A stretch of DNA of 64,000 nt from Daucus carota subsp. sativus (Eukaryota; Streptophyta; Magnoliopsida; Apiales; Apiaceae): positions 42,371,598 to 42,435,597 of the forward strand of contig NC_030385.2 in the NCBI RefSeq assembly GCF_001625215.2, read 5' to 3'. The notes beneath the pieces were generated by a model. The model was given only the letters and a program-made list of their open reading frames with translations. It searched no databases and had not been told where the DNA came from. Each line of letters begins with the position of its first letter. The first letter of the stretch is position 1. The position numbers and the translations under genes are program-made. Shown one piece after another: positions 11,417 to 23,113 of the stretch.

Positions 11417-13131
11417 TCAAACACTGAAGTCCATCTGCAACAATGCATCTATTGCATTCAAACGGTTCAAAACATCCTCTACCATCTCTTTCACTTCTTT
11501 TAGCTCTTTTCCGACTCTAGTCGACACTAATTCAGTTGAAACAGCATCATAAGTTACAACCGGCTTTGAAGAGACAGGGGATTCTAAATTGTTGGGTGTG
11601 GCCTTCGTTTCCTCCCTTAAAACATCATCTCTTATAGTACTTTCACTGTCATCAACATCTTCGAATATTGCAGCTTCTTGGTTTATTTCTGTTTCTGGAG
11701 CATCCACCTCATTCGCTGCAGCAGTTTCTTGATCCTTCACAACAGCTTCTAAAGTACTTTCCTCTGTGTCATTAACATATCCCGACACTGCATTATTCTT
11801 CATCGCGGCTTCCACCTCATCCACCTGACCAGCTTCTTCTGTTTTCTGTGAAGCATCCACCTCATTTGATGCAGCAGTTTCAGCATTTGAACATTTAGCA
11901 GCAACCAGATCCTGATCACAGGGCTTTGTTGTCGGAGAAATCACTGCACTGTCCATATCTGAAAGTGCAGCATCATCAGAAAATGGAAATGTTCAGTTGC
12001 ATCAGTTTAATTAACAAGGCAGATTAAATTCTCTTCAATAATTTGTACATCAAAAAGCTAAACGTAAGTACAAAATAAAAGCCACAGAACATGTTTTATT
12101 AAACTTTGTTAAAAAATATTAAAATGGTAATTCTTTACCAGGGGATTCTGAAACAAGAACACTAGAATAAGTCTCCGTGGGCACAGGATTCTCTATAGAG
12201 CCTCCAGTCTCTTTTCCCTCCAAATCAAAAGCAACACGAGACATCATTGAATCATCATTTTCATCTTCAGAATCCAGTTCAATTACAGAAGGTGCAGCAA
12301 CAGCAAAAGATTTTCCAACCACATTATTATCATCATGGATTTTTTCTGGGCAATAGTTTTATACCAAATCACACATAATTAGTGAATACAGTATCATAAC
12401 CAGGAAAATAAAAATGTGGGAATTAGCATGACTAAAAATAAATCATCAAATACTCTTCTATAATTATTATTTTATTGGATCCCATTAGCCCCTATGTATT
12501 TCCTCAACTTTGTATATAAAAAAGCCAATAGCCATCACATCTCCAACAATAGTGGTTAGCATAAAAACATAGAAAAAAAAAAGCATATAAGGAGCAGCCA
12601 CTGGTGATTTTAATTTTACCAACAGGTTCAGCAACATTTAACGGTTGAGCATCAGAATAAACTTCAGAAAGCAGTTCATTTTCCTTATTTCCTTCACCGG
12701 AATCCTTTCTCTTGATTTCAAGAACTTCAGAGGCTAACTTACTCTCCCGCAGAACTATCCGCTTCGGAGAACCAATATTTTGTTCATCAAGCACAACAGT
12801 AACACCATCAGTACTCTCCTTTTCCATCACAGGGCTATTCTCTGCCTCAACAAAATTAAACAATTCAAAATCATAAATTTATCACTAGCAGTAATTAATC
12901 TTTATGACTGGTAAATTACAATCAGCTTATATAATAATAATTAGAATTGCATTACTGCATACTTTCAACAGTATACACAAAACACATCTATCTTGTGACC
13001 AGTACTTAAAAAAACAAATAACCTTTTAAGCTAGCTGTGATTGTTGCTTCATTCTCATTGTTCACTCTTGCTGCAGCAGCTTCTTCAATCTTTTTCTTCT
13101 GGGCTCTCCTCTTCTTTGGACCTGAAGGCAT
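11417..13131 (-). CDS. Acidic, low-complexity protein of unknown function (four exons)
   Basis: Exons 13131-13023, 12841-12620, 12345-12139 and 11958-11417 join in frame (all introns phase 1, GT-AG) to give 359 residues. The N-terminus is MPSGPKKRRAQKKKIEEAAA, a basic stretch that could act as a nuclear localisation signal. The remainder is rich in Glu, Asp, Ser, Ala and Val, with two imperfect repeats around ETAA(S)NEVDA in the last exon. It ends in a probable short helix (GKELKEVKEMVEDVLNRLNAIDALL) that may form a coiled coil. Plant genomes commonly carry proteins starting MPSG.KKRKA..KK, usually annotated as uncharacterised; no enzymatic domain is visible. The phase agreement of all three junctions makes the model good, but the function is unknown. 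Confidence 0.8.
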
Positions 13132-13439
13132 GTTTATTTCTTAACTTATGGAATGAGTATAACGCTATAACACATCATCTCATCTCAGTCATGTATTTAT
13201 ACATGCTAAACTGGACTCTTGAAATCCCATTAGCCCATGACATAAATGAATGCATCCAGAGCAACTTTGAGAATGCATCTCATTGAATGACCCGTAGAGT
13301 TCCCATATAAAATTTCAAGAGTCAGAAGCTGTAAAGTCGCATGATTCAAGGTTTCTTATATTCTGTGAGGTATAGAGTAGTTATATTGTCATGTTAAAAT
13401 CAAAATTGGTATAAACTGGGTACTCCTTTGTACTACTTG

Positions 13440-13661
13440 CTCCCTCTGTTTTTTTTTTTTATTATTTGACGCTTTCACCGGCACGTATTTTTAAGTTTTT
13501 TGATCGGGTAGCTAAACGTATTATTTTTGATTGATTTTTTTTGAATTAAAAGTTTAATTACATATTTTTATTCAGAAAAAAATTAAAAATAATGTTTTTA
13601 GCTACCCGGTCAAAAGTGTGTGCCAAAATTTAAAACGTCAAATAATAAAAAACAGAGGGAG
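13440..13661. mobile_element. MITE with CTCCCTCTGTTTTTTATT ends
   Basis: Near-perfect inverted repeats (CTCCCTCTGTTTTTT, then ATTATTTGACG) at both ends, with the inner GCTACCCGGTCAAAA also inverted. TA follows the right end; the left flank reads TG, probably a mutated TA. It is distantly related to the element at 16209-16449. The 13132-13439 stretch before it is the putative promoter of the acidic-protein gene, with nothing specific seen. Confidence 0.75.
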
Positions 13662-15790
13662 TATTACATAAGCTTATGATTTAATAAACAACATTATTTT
13701 TTATAAAATTTACACCGGGAATATAATTCTTCCTAATGTATATTGTCCAAATTACATAGGACAATATTAAAGGAAAATTTTCTGTACATAGAAAAAACCA
13801 AAAAAGAACTATAATTACCCCTATTATTTGATATAAAGCCATAAATGATGGTAAACCATAAGGCTGAAGAGCGCAGCAGAATCACGAGTCATGTTCTTCA
13901 TTGTCGAATTGGCGAAAAGCCCATGTGAATATATGCCATAGAAATTTTACATAACTAGACAAAGTTGTAGCAAGCCAGTTCTTTGATCCAGTTATGATGC
14001 ATTTTTTTAACTTCGTCTCGACAGTTATCTCAAAAATAAAAGTATAGAAGGACGTTAAAAAATGGAGCAGCATACATGCTGAAAAAAGGATTGTTCTCAC
14101 CCAAATGCAAAGAAAGAAATAAAATCGCAATTGTATTTTATGATATTAAACTCATTCTTCTATTGAATTGCTTTGCGGGAGACTGTAAATTACTCTACAA
14201 TATCATTTACAAACCAAAACGTTGAGTATTATATTGACAAGAAGTCCTAAAAATGTGTGTGTCTTATACGTAACATCAATATACTGTTCCTCGTCCTCCA
14301 ATACCTCTTTCACCTCTTTCTTGGTATCAGACCGGACATGCGATTTTGCATGCGGCTCCATCAGGTTTATCAAAAGCATTCAGTGCTCTGGGAGACTGAA
14401 TTCCAGCCTTACGCTGGTCAGGTTACTGTTGCAGGAGAGCACTGGTTGCTGTTGATTTCCAAACTTCCTGCCCGGAGGAAATAGTACTGGAAGTGAACGA
14501 TCAATTTTTCCGACATTATTTTGAAGCACTTTCTTCATTGTTTTTAGGAGTCATAAAGGTTTCGTGAGGAGCAGATCATGTAACATTTGTCTTAGTAATA
14601 GCGGAGGATAAACATTTGAGATATCTAATCATGGAGAGTTATGGTAAAGTTAAAGGATTCACGAAATTGGATGAATTGATTGAAACAAGTATCAGAACAT
14701 AATCAGCTGCTTGGAGTTCTGGTGAAAAAGATAAGGAAGAAATCTAGACACCAAAAATTTTATATGTGGTATGGTTGTCTCCTAGGAGTACATTATATAG
14801 AGTGAAAAAATCCACTACTCGATGAAAACAGGAGTTAGAAAGGAAACAATTAGCAAAAACAGTGGGCTGAAAAAACAATGTGACACCAGTTATAAAAAAT
14901 AAAACTTTTGCAATCAACGGCTGATAAAAACTTTCATGAAAAAACAACTTTCGCAATCTACGGCTGTAAAAAAAACCAGAAATTTGTGCACATCGGATTA
15001 AAAGAAAACATGAGGTATGACGGTTTTAAGATAACTGCTGATGCAGGAACAAAACAATTTTTGCAATCTACGGCTGTAAAGAAAAACCATAAATTTGCGC
15101 ACATCGAATTAAAAGAAACAGGAACTATTGCAGTTTGAAGAAAACAACTAATAAAAACCGGCATGCAGAAAATACCTTTTGCAATCTACAGCTGTAAAGA
15201 AAACCAGAAATTTGCGCACATCAGAATAAAAGAAAACAGGAAGTGTAACCGTTTCAAGAAAACGGCTAATAAAAACCTACATGAGAAAACAACTTTCGTG
15301 ATCTACGACTATAAAGAAAACCAGAAATTTGAGCATTTAGGATTAAAAGAAAACAACAAGTATAACAATTTTAAGAAAACAGCTAATAAAAACCTACATC
15401 AGGAAAACAACTTTTACAATATACAACTATAAAGAAAACCAGGAATTTGCGCACATCGGATTAAAAAAGAGAGGAAATATAACAGTTTAAAGAAAACGGT
15501 TAATAAAAACTTGCAAGAAAAAAACAACGTTTGCAATTTACGACCGTAAAGAAAACCAGAAATTTGCGCCCATCAGATTAAAAGAAAACATGAAGTATAA
15601 CAGTTTTAAGATAATGACTAATAGAAACCCGCATAAAGAAAATATTTTTTTGCACTATGGGAACCATAAATTTGCGCAAATCAGATTAAAAAAAAAAAGA
15701 AGTATAACCATTTTAAGAAATGATCGATAGAAACCTGCAAAAAGAAAACAACTTTTGCAATCTGCAGCTGTAAAGATAACATACACTTCT
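13662..15790. repeat. Tandem ~3 kb unit, copy 1
   Basis: This is one of three head-to-tail related units (others 16450-19870 and 19871-23290). Shared landmarks in order are ATTACATAAG..TGATTTAATAAACAAC, CAGTTATGATGCAT, GGATTGTT.TCACCCAAATGCAAAG, GACAAGAAGTCCTAAAAATG, ATGGAGAGTTATGGTAA, then a ~115 bp minisatellite. Short frames here (for example around 14257-14484 and 14610-14700) are disrupted and do not resemble a family I know, apart from faint F-box-associated character in MESYGKVKGFTKLDEL. I treat the unit as non-coding or decayed. Confidence 0.8.
14908..15777. repeat. Minisatellite array 1 (~115 bp unit, about 8 copies)
   Basis: Imperfect tandem repeats whose unit contains AACTTTYGCAATCTACGGC, TGTAAAGAAAACCAGAAATT, TGCGCACATCGGATTAAAAG and ACGGCTAATAAAAACC. 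Copies differ by point changes and small indels, so only some keep a shared reading frame. Related arrays sit at the same place in the other two tandem units. Confidence 0.85.
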
Positions 15791-16208
15791 ATTATTTCAT
15801 TTCTTTTGAACTATTGTTGAAACAATTTTCAATTAAATTTTAGCACTATTTTTCAATTGATTCAAGTTTATTCAATTTTTTAGACTAAAGTTTGTATGTT
15901 TTCTTTACTATGTGAAATTGTGCATTTAATGGAGACAATGATAATACTTTATTTCCTACTGTTATTCATGAAATCCTCCTTTCTAATTATAAGACTTAGT
16001 CATAAACTGATTAATCTGTTTAACCAAACCGTCAAAAACCGCACCGCTTGGTCCGGGTTAGTTGATTTGCGGGTCACGGGTGGTTTGAAATTTTAAAAAA
16101 TCGATAATGTATGGTTTGGTTCCGGTTCTACCTCTAATCCGAACCAAACCGGACCGCTATCACTCCCGATAAACTGTACTATAATTAAATATCGATTACT
16201 ACTGTGTA
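15791..16208. other. Gene-free spacer
   Basis: AT-rich, with a more GC-rich patch at about 16020-16170 of the ACCAAACCGG / CCGGTTTGG type often seen in plant dispersed repeats. No gene is recognised. Confidence 0.5.
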
Positions 16209-16449
16209 CTCCTTTGTACTAGTTTTGAAATATAAGTCAGTTTGACTTTTTGGCACACACTTCTAAGTCTTTTGACCACATAGTTAAAATCATTATTTTC
16301 AGAATTTTCTTTTTTTGAATAAAAATATATGATTAATACTATAATTCAGAAAAGAAAAATTTTAAAAATAATGATTTTAGCTATTCGGTCAAAGAATTTA
16401 GAAGTGTGTGCCAAAAAGTCAAGCGACCTATATTTCAAAACGGAGGGTG
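16209..16449. mobile_element. MITE with TTTTGAAATATARGTC inverted ends
   Basis: About 240 bp with long inverted repeats including TTTTGAAATATAAGTC, TTGACTTTTTGGCACACACTT and TTCTAAG on both sides, and TA at both borders. It lies at the start of tandem unit 2, as the distantly related MITE at 13440 does for unit 1, so an element probably occupied this site before the duplication. Confidence 0.75.
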
Positions 16450-17794
16450 TATTACATAAGTTTCTGATTTAATAAACAACATTTTTTTTAAAGTTTTACA
16501 CAGGGAGTACAATTCTTCCTAATGTATATTGTCCAAATTGCATAGGACGATATTAAAGGAAAATTTTTTGTACATAGAAAAAAATAGAATAAGAATTATA
16601 ATAACCCTTATTTCCAAAAAAAAAAAAGAATTATAATAACCCCTATTATTTGATATAAAACCATAAATTATAGTAAACTATAAGGCTGAAGAGTGCAGCA
16701 GAAACATGAGTCATGTTCCTAAGTTGCTCCATATAAGATCTTCAAGTACTAGTCATTTAAATGGTTTACTTGTTCGTCGAGTCTAATGCTTCCTTGTCAA
16801 ATTGGCGAAAAGCCCATGTGAATATATGCCTATAGAAATTTTACATAAATAGACAAGGTTGTAGCAAGCCAGTTCTTTCATCCAGTTATGATGCATCTTT
16901 TTAACTTCGCCTCGAAAGTTATCTCAAAAATAAAATTATAGAAGGACGTTAAAAATCGAGCAGCATGCATGCTGAAAAAAGGATTGTTTTCACCCAAATG
17001 CAAAGAAAGAAATAAAATCGCAATTGTATTTTATGATATTAAACTCATTCTTCTATTGAATTGCTTTGCGGGAGACTGTAAATTACTCTACAATGTCATT
17101 TACAAACCAAAACGTTGAGTATTATACTGACAAGAAGTCCTAAAAATGTGTGTGTCTTATACGTAACATCAATATATTGTTCCTCATCCTCCAGTACCCC
17201 TTTCCCCTCTTTCTTGGTATCAGACCGGACATGCGATTTTGCATGCGGCTCCATCAGGTTTATCAAAAGCATTCAGTGCTCTGGGAGACTGAACTCCAGC
17301 CTTATGCTGGTCAGGTTACTGTTGCAGGAGAGCACTGGTTGCTTTAGACCCTGAACTTCCTGCCCGGAGGAATTAGTACTGGAAGTGAACGATCAATTTT
17401 GCCGACATTATTTTGAAGCACCTTCTTCATTGTTTTTAGTAGTCATAAAAGTTTCGGGAGGAGCAAATCATGTAACCATTGTCTTAGTAATAGCGGAGGA
17501 TAAACATTTGAGATATCTAGTCATGGAGAGTTATGGTAAGGTTAAAGGATTCACGAAATTGGATGAATTGATTGAAACAAGTATCAAAACATAATCAGCT
17601 GCTTGGAGTTCTAGTAAAAAAGAGAAGAAGGAAGAAATCTAGACATCAAAATTTTTATATGTGTTATAGTTGTCCGCTAGGTGTACATTATATAGAGTAA
17701 AAAAAAACCAACTGGATGAAAACAGGGTTAGAAAGGAAACAATTAGCAAAAACAGTGGGCTGAAAAAACAATGTGATACCAGTTATAAAAACTA

Positions 17795-18170
17795 AAACTT
17801 TCGCAATCTACGGCTAATAAAAACTTTCATGAAAAAACAACTTTCGCAATCTACGGCTGTAAAGAAAACCAGAAATTTGCGCACACCGGATTAAAAGAAA
17901 ACAGGAGGTATGACGGTTTTAAGATAACAGCTGATGCAGGAACAAAACAATTTTTGCAATCTACAGCTGTAAAGAAAAACCATAAATTTGAGCACATCAG
18001 ATTTAAAAAAAAGAAGTATAACCATTTTAAGAAATGATTGATAGAAACCCGCAAAAAGAAAACAACTTTTGCAATCTGCAGCTGTAAAGATAATCATAAA
18101 TTGGCGCACATTGGTTTAAAAGAAAACATGAATATGATAGTTTAAAAATAACGGCCAATAGAGACCTGTA
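17795..18170. repeat. Minisatellite array 2 (~115 bp unit, about 3 copies)
   Basis: Same unit as array 1 (CAATCTACGGCTGTAAAGAA, TTGCGCACA, GATTAAAAGAAAACA). The array is shorter, and the Pack-MULE inserted just after it. Confidence 0.85.
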
Positions 18171-18214
18171 TACGGACTCATATATTTGAGTGGGAATATA
18201 ATTTACAAAAGAAA

Positions 18215-19365
18215 GAGTGATTGACGCTTTGCACCCCTTATGTTTAAGCACTTTTTCGATTTGGTCTCAAACAATTTTTTTTGGTAGTATGCACCCTAAA
18301 GTTTGAAAAGCGCTTCGCTTTGCACCCCTTTGACCACTCTCCGTTAATTGACCGTTAAAGTTAACAGATTTCATATTTTCACTTTGCACCCCACAATTTT
18401 AATTTTTTTTCATGAGTGTTTTGAAATATTTTTTTTCAAAAAAAAATATTTTCCTCAAGACTCTTATATTCTATACAACTACGTAACTCAACATGTACAA
18501 AGCTTATTATAAATTGTAGATACGTGAACAACAATTCTAGCATCGTGTTAGTGAATTAGTGTATGATGATGCGTATAAAAATATCAAAAGAGAGCAGCCA
18601 TATCGCAGATGTGCATGAATCCATACTCATCAAAATCTTTATATTACTTCCCTTGCAATGCATAATGAGGTGCAGATGTGTCTGCAAAAGCTGGGCCACT
18701 TTAATTTTTCAGCCCTATTTTATAGAACATTACGATTCAACTAAATATTCGTCTCTTATTCAACTATTGATCGAGGATAGATCTTCGTTCTTGAAACCCA
18801 ACAATTTATTCTTGGCACAACTTGATGAATTAGCTGAATGCACGGCCAATTCTCTTGCGGATTTTCTAATTTTTAACAAAACACGAATTTCTTTGACATT
18901 CTTATATTAGGCATTGGTGGTGGGCTTGTGCTTCCTACTTATGTAAATGGATTATACCATTGGATCGGCCCTAGGAAACATATAATATATTCCTTCAACG
19001 CAGAGGAAGAGGTATTCGAGTAAATTCAGACTCCCCCTCGTATCAAGTCTTTTATGAGTTCGAACCTTGGACTACTAAATGGTTGTCTTTGCATTTGTAT
19101 CAAGTCCTATATCATTGAGTTGTGGTGATGAGTGAGTATGGTGATAAAAATATTTCAAAACACTCATGAAAAAAAAATTAAAATTGTGGGGTGCAAAGTG
19201 AAAATATGAAATCTGTTAACTTTAGCGGTCAATTAACGGAGATTGGTCAAAGGGGTGCAAAGCGAAGCGCTTTTCAAACTTTGGGGTGCATACTGCCAAA
19301 AAAAAATGTTTGAGACCAAATCAAAAAAGCGCCTAAACATGAGGGGTGCAAAGTGTCAATCACTC
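18215..19365. mobile_element. Pack-MULE: Mutator-like element carrying an F-box gene fragment
   Basis: The 1151 bp element has terminal inverted repeats of about 220 bp (18215-18434 and 19146-19365), very similar over that length and starting GAGTGATTGAC. It is bordered by an exact 9-bp duplication CAAAAGAAA (18206-18214 and 19366-19374). Long inverted ends plus 9-bp duplications are typical of Mutator-like elements. Tandem unit 3 shows the uninterrupted site at about 22250-22280, proving insertion after the duplication. No transposase is present; the interior is a piece of host-type F-box gene. Confidence 0.92.
18563..19117 (+). pseudogene. F-box / F-box-associated gene fragment inside the Pack-MULE
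   Basis: The first frame (18563-18910) encodes 115 residues with a recognisable F-box: HESILIKIFILLPLQCIMRCRCVCKSWATLI. After a stop (18908-18910) the same strand continues with F-box-associated (FBA) domain features: VNGLYHWIG, then IIYSFNAEEEVFE, a stop at 19021-19023, then IQTPPRIKSF and LGLLNGCLC. Such proteins act as substrate receptors of SCF ubiquitin ligases. The stops and the missing remainder make a functional full protein unlikely, though the first frame could still be expressed as a bare F-box peptide. The donor gene is not in this window. Confidence 0.8.
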
Positions 19366-20745
19366 CAAAAGAAACAAAACTAAAATGAAATTTTGTATTG
19401 GTTGTTCACTTTCTTTCCCAAGTCTGGTATAGTGAATGGCATTCACTGAATGCCACTGATATGGTAGAACCGAATTTTATAAAGGCTGAAAAACACAATT
19501 AAGAATAAGAGCCAGTAATATTCTGCAAATTTTATGCTAGCAACAATGTAATTTAGTTCACATTTTCGATCAAGAAATTTTCCTGGGACTGCAATGAATT
19601 ATGAGAGTTTTCCTAATGAAACTATACCAGTGAAACTTTAGATGCATGAACAGTATCTTTATGCAATAAAACATATGTGCAGAAGACCAAAATGGTTGTT
19701 GAAAAAAAATGACCATGCATTTGAAAATATACAGTAATTCAATGCGGAAGCGGAAAAGAGCAGAATCATACTACAAAGCTGGAGTTCAAGGAGAGTTGCA
19801 TCTGTTGTAGTATAGGGTCTATATCTGTTGTAGTATTATCTAGTCATCCCTTTAAGTAAAAAACACATTTTCGACTTTGCCTGAAAAGTTAGCTCTCAAA
19901 TACACGTATAGATAGACATTCAGAAATAGAGCAGCATGTTTATAGCAGGATTGTTTTCACCAAATGCAGGGGAGGAAATCGAATTATAATTGTTTCTTAT
20001 GGTCTTAAAATCATTCTTCTACTTTCAATTACCATTATGATTAAGTGTTTTTGTTTGTTTTTCTTCATGTTTCCTTTGTTTATCCAAATACGTAAAGAAA
20101 GAAAGAAAATCACAATTTTATTTTATGATATTAAACTCATTCTTCTGTTTAATTATTTTGGGGGAGACTTTCAATTACTTTACAATGTTCCCTTCTTTTT
20201 TTTTATATTCCAAATGCAAAGAAAGAAATAAAATCATAATTTTATATTATGATATTAAACTCATTCTTCTATTTAATTGTTTTGCTAGAGACTGTAAATT
20301 ACTCTGCAATGTCATTTACAAACCAAAATGTGGAGTATTATATTGACAAGAAGTCCTAAAAATGTTTGTGTCTTATAAGTAACATCAATATAGTTTTCTT
20401 CCTGTACCCCTTTCTCCTTATTCTTGTATATCAGCTGACATGAGATTATGCATGCTGCTGCGGTACTGATTCGCTTATAAATCATAGACAAAACTCTAGT
20501 TACTTAAAGATAGGAAAGGCAAAATATTTAAATCATGGTAAGAGCGACATATATATTCACCGGTTATAATTATAACAGCATATCATCCAAAAATGTTATT
20601 CGTTCCATAAATATTATTTATATTTATAATAAGTTTTTCTTTTTTTTCTTTTTTTATTTCTTGCTTAAAATTTTAAATTACAAAGTTTGGAATGGTTATG
20701 GTAGAGTACAAATGATAAGATTAATTATAACTAAAATATTTTTGA

Positions 20746-20789
<44 letters not shown>

Positions 20790-21016
20790 TTAATCTTCAA
20801 ACATGTATAAATTATAATAAATATCAACCTCTTCTGTAATTCATCAATTATCAAAAAATATTGTTCTTGAATAATAATAATTTATTGTTCAATTATAAAT
20901 GTCTACCAAATAAAATGATATAAATCAATTCGCTCCTTCTCAAAACAAACATAACCTGCTAGGCTTTTCTCCCCATAAAACATTCTATCTAAGAGAATCC
21001 GCTTCAAACCCAAGAT

Positions 21017-21187
21017 CGATGATGGAAACTAAGAGAGTGCTTGTGCGGCTTCCGGTGAAACAATTGATTGGATGCAAATTAGTGTCCAAAACCTGGCTCT
21101 CCCTCATCTCAAGCCCTAATTTCATCAAATCTCATCTCCATCGCGGAGGAAGTTGTGGCCGATCTCAACTCTCCGCCCAGAGAAAAT
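21017..21187 (+). pseudogene. F-box gene fragment
   Basis: An open stretch reads RVLVRLPVKQLIGCKLVSKTW, then LISSPNFIKSHL, matching the second half of the plant F-box consensus (LPVKSLLRFKCVSKSWRSLIS.P.F...HL). The usual beginning (LPEEL..EIL) is missing and the frame ends soon after, merging into the tandem-unit sequence. It is a fragment, not a working gene. Confidence 0.75.
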
Positions 21188-21639
21188 AGTACATTATCTT
21201 GGAGCACCTTCTTCATTGTTTTTAATAATCATAAAGATCTTGGAGGAGCTGATCATGTAATATTTGTATTAGTAATAGCGGAGATAAACATTGGGGATAT
21301 TTAGTCATGGAGAGTTATCGTAAGGTTAAAGAATTCACGAAATTGGATGAATTGATTGAAACGAATACTAGAACATAATCAGCTGCTTGAAGAAGGTAGA
21401 TTAATCTCGAAAAATGAGATTGAACGAAGAAATAAAGCGAAAGATCCTTCAATTCTAGTGAAAAAGAGAAGGAAGAAATCTAGAGACCCAATTATATTTA
21501 TGTGGTATAGTTCTCCTCTAGGAGTACATTATATAGAGTGAAAAAATCTACGGCTCGATGAAAACAAGGGTTAGAATGGAAACAATTAACGAAAACAGTG
21601 GGCAGAAAAAACAACGTATGTGATATCCAGTTTTTGTAA

Positions 21640-22215
21640 AACAGTTTTGCAATCTACGGCTAATATAAACTTTCATAAAAAAAACAATTTTCGCAATCTA
21701 CGGCCTTAAAGAAAACCAGAAATTTACGCACATTGGATTAAAAGAAAACATGAAGTATAATAGTTTTAAGATAACGACAAACAAAAAACCGCATGAAGAA
21801 GATAAGTTTTGCAATCTACGGCTGTAAAGAAAAACCATAAATTTGCGCACATAGGATTAAAAGAAAACAGGAAGAATAATAGTTCGAAGAAAATAGCTAA
21901 TAAAAACCGGTAGGCTGTAAAGAAAATCAGAAATTTGCACACATCATATAAAAAGAAAATAGGAAGTATAACAATTTTAAGATAACGGCTAATAAAAACC
22001 CGTATAAAGAAAATATTTTTTGATATATGCGCCTATAAAGAAAATCATAAATTTGCGCACATCAGATTAAAAGAAAACAGTTAGTATAAACTAAAATGAA
22101 TTTAAAAGAAAACCACTTTGCAATATGCGGCTATAAAGCAAACCATAAAATTGTGCACATCAGGTTAAAAGAAAACAAGGAAGTATGACAATATTAAGAT
22201 AAGAACTAATAGAAA
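21640..22215. repeat. Minisatellite array 3 (~115 bp unit, about 5 copies)
   Basis: Same unit family as arrays 1 and 2 (GCAATCTACGGC, AAAGAAAACCAGAAATTT, GCGCACAT, GATTAAAAGAAAACA), more diverged. Confidence 0.82.
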
Positions 22216-22467
22216 TCTATATACGAACCATGTAAATATATTTGAGAGAATATAATTCAGAGAAGAACATAAACTAAAATGAATTTATAAAATTTTGAAC
22301 ATGCAATATTGAAAAATCATGGTATTGGTTGTTCACTTTCTTTCCCAAGTCTGGTACAGTGAATGCCACTGATATGGTAGAACTGAATTTTATAAAGGCT
22401 GAAAACACAATTAAGAATTAGAGCCAGTAATATTCTGCAAATTTTATGCTCACAACAATGTAATATA

Positions 22468-22729
22468 CTCCCTCCGTCCCTTTTTACTTGTCCCTTTTGA
22501 AAAAATAACGCATCTTAAGAAAATGTTAGTTGAATATCTTATTTTCATACATATCCCTAATAAATGTAATGAATTAGATAGAATTGTGTATATGTATATG
22601 CTAGTCAAACATTGGAAGTTGTTACTTTTTGAAAAAACATACAAAAAATTGCTTTGAAAAGAGAAGTGGACAAGTAATTTGGGACAATTTTTTTTTTCAT
22701 AGTGGACATGTAAAAGGGGACGGAGGGAG
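22468..22729. mobile_element. Stowaway-like MITE with an empty paralogous site
   Basis: A 262 bp element with ends CTCCCTCCGTCCC / GGGGACGGAGGGAG and TA on both sides. The paralogous stretch at about 19545-19560 reads CAACAATGTAATTTAGTTCAC without it, so the borders are directly confirmed. Confidence 0.92.
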
Positions 22730-22867
22730 TAGTTCACATCTTAGATCTAGGAATTTTTCATGGGACTGCAATGAATTGCCAGAGAGTTTTCCTAATGAAA
22801 CTATACCAGCTAAATCTTTAGATGCATGAACTGTATCTTTATGCAACAAAACGTATCTACAAAAGAC

Positions 22868-23113
22868 TGTGGGTGTTTGGCACGGACTTATAAGCCCGGC
22901 TTCTGAATTATAAGTTAGAAGCACTTATTTGTACCGTTTGTGTAAGAAGTCAAGAAGTACTTAAAAAAAGCTACGATTACTAGCTTTTGTCTCACGGCTT
23001 CTACTTATTTCCCAAACACTTTTATCACTTATAAGTCTTAACTTGCTTCTAACTTCTACTTCACTTTTTTACTTTAAGCAATAAGCACTTATTTTAAGCT
23101 CACCCAAACGGCC
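22868..23113. mobile_element. Short DNA transposon, superfamily uncertain
   Basis: A ~246 bp insertion relative to the paralog at about 19680-19695. The ends are GGGTGTTTGGCACGGACTTA and TAAGCTCACCCAAACGGCC, roughly inverted, with an internal inverted AAGAAGTACTTA / AAGCAATAAGCACTTA. The target duplication is probably 3 bp (CTR), which would suit PIF/Harbinger, but mutation leaves this unsure. Confidence 0.7.

Larger units (their letters stand above)
16450..19870. repeat. Tandem ~3 kb unit, copy 2 (enlarged by a Pack-MULE)
   Basis: Close copy of unit 1 from 16450 to about 17840, followed by a shorter minisatellite array, then the inserted Pack-MULE (18215-19365), then 19375-19870, which is shared with unit 3 (22270-23280). 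The frame at about 17385-17594 (ending MESYGKVKGFTKLDELIET) is short and unsupported as a gene. Confidence 0.8.

Noticed and set aside
14257-14484. Open frame RPDMRFCMRLHQVYQKHSVLW in tandem units 1 and 2
   Set aside because: Short, without a recognisable domain, overlapped by another frame of equal length and lost in unit 3; no evidence of a real gene.
15163-15432. Repetitive reading frame KENQKFAHIRIKENRKC through the minisatellite
   Set aside because: It follows from a repeat length that happens to keep frame in a few units; other units shift frame or have stops.
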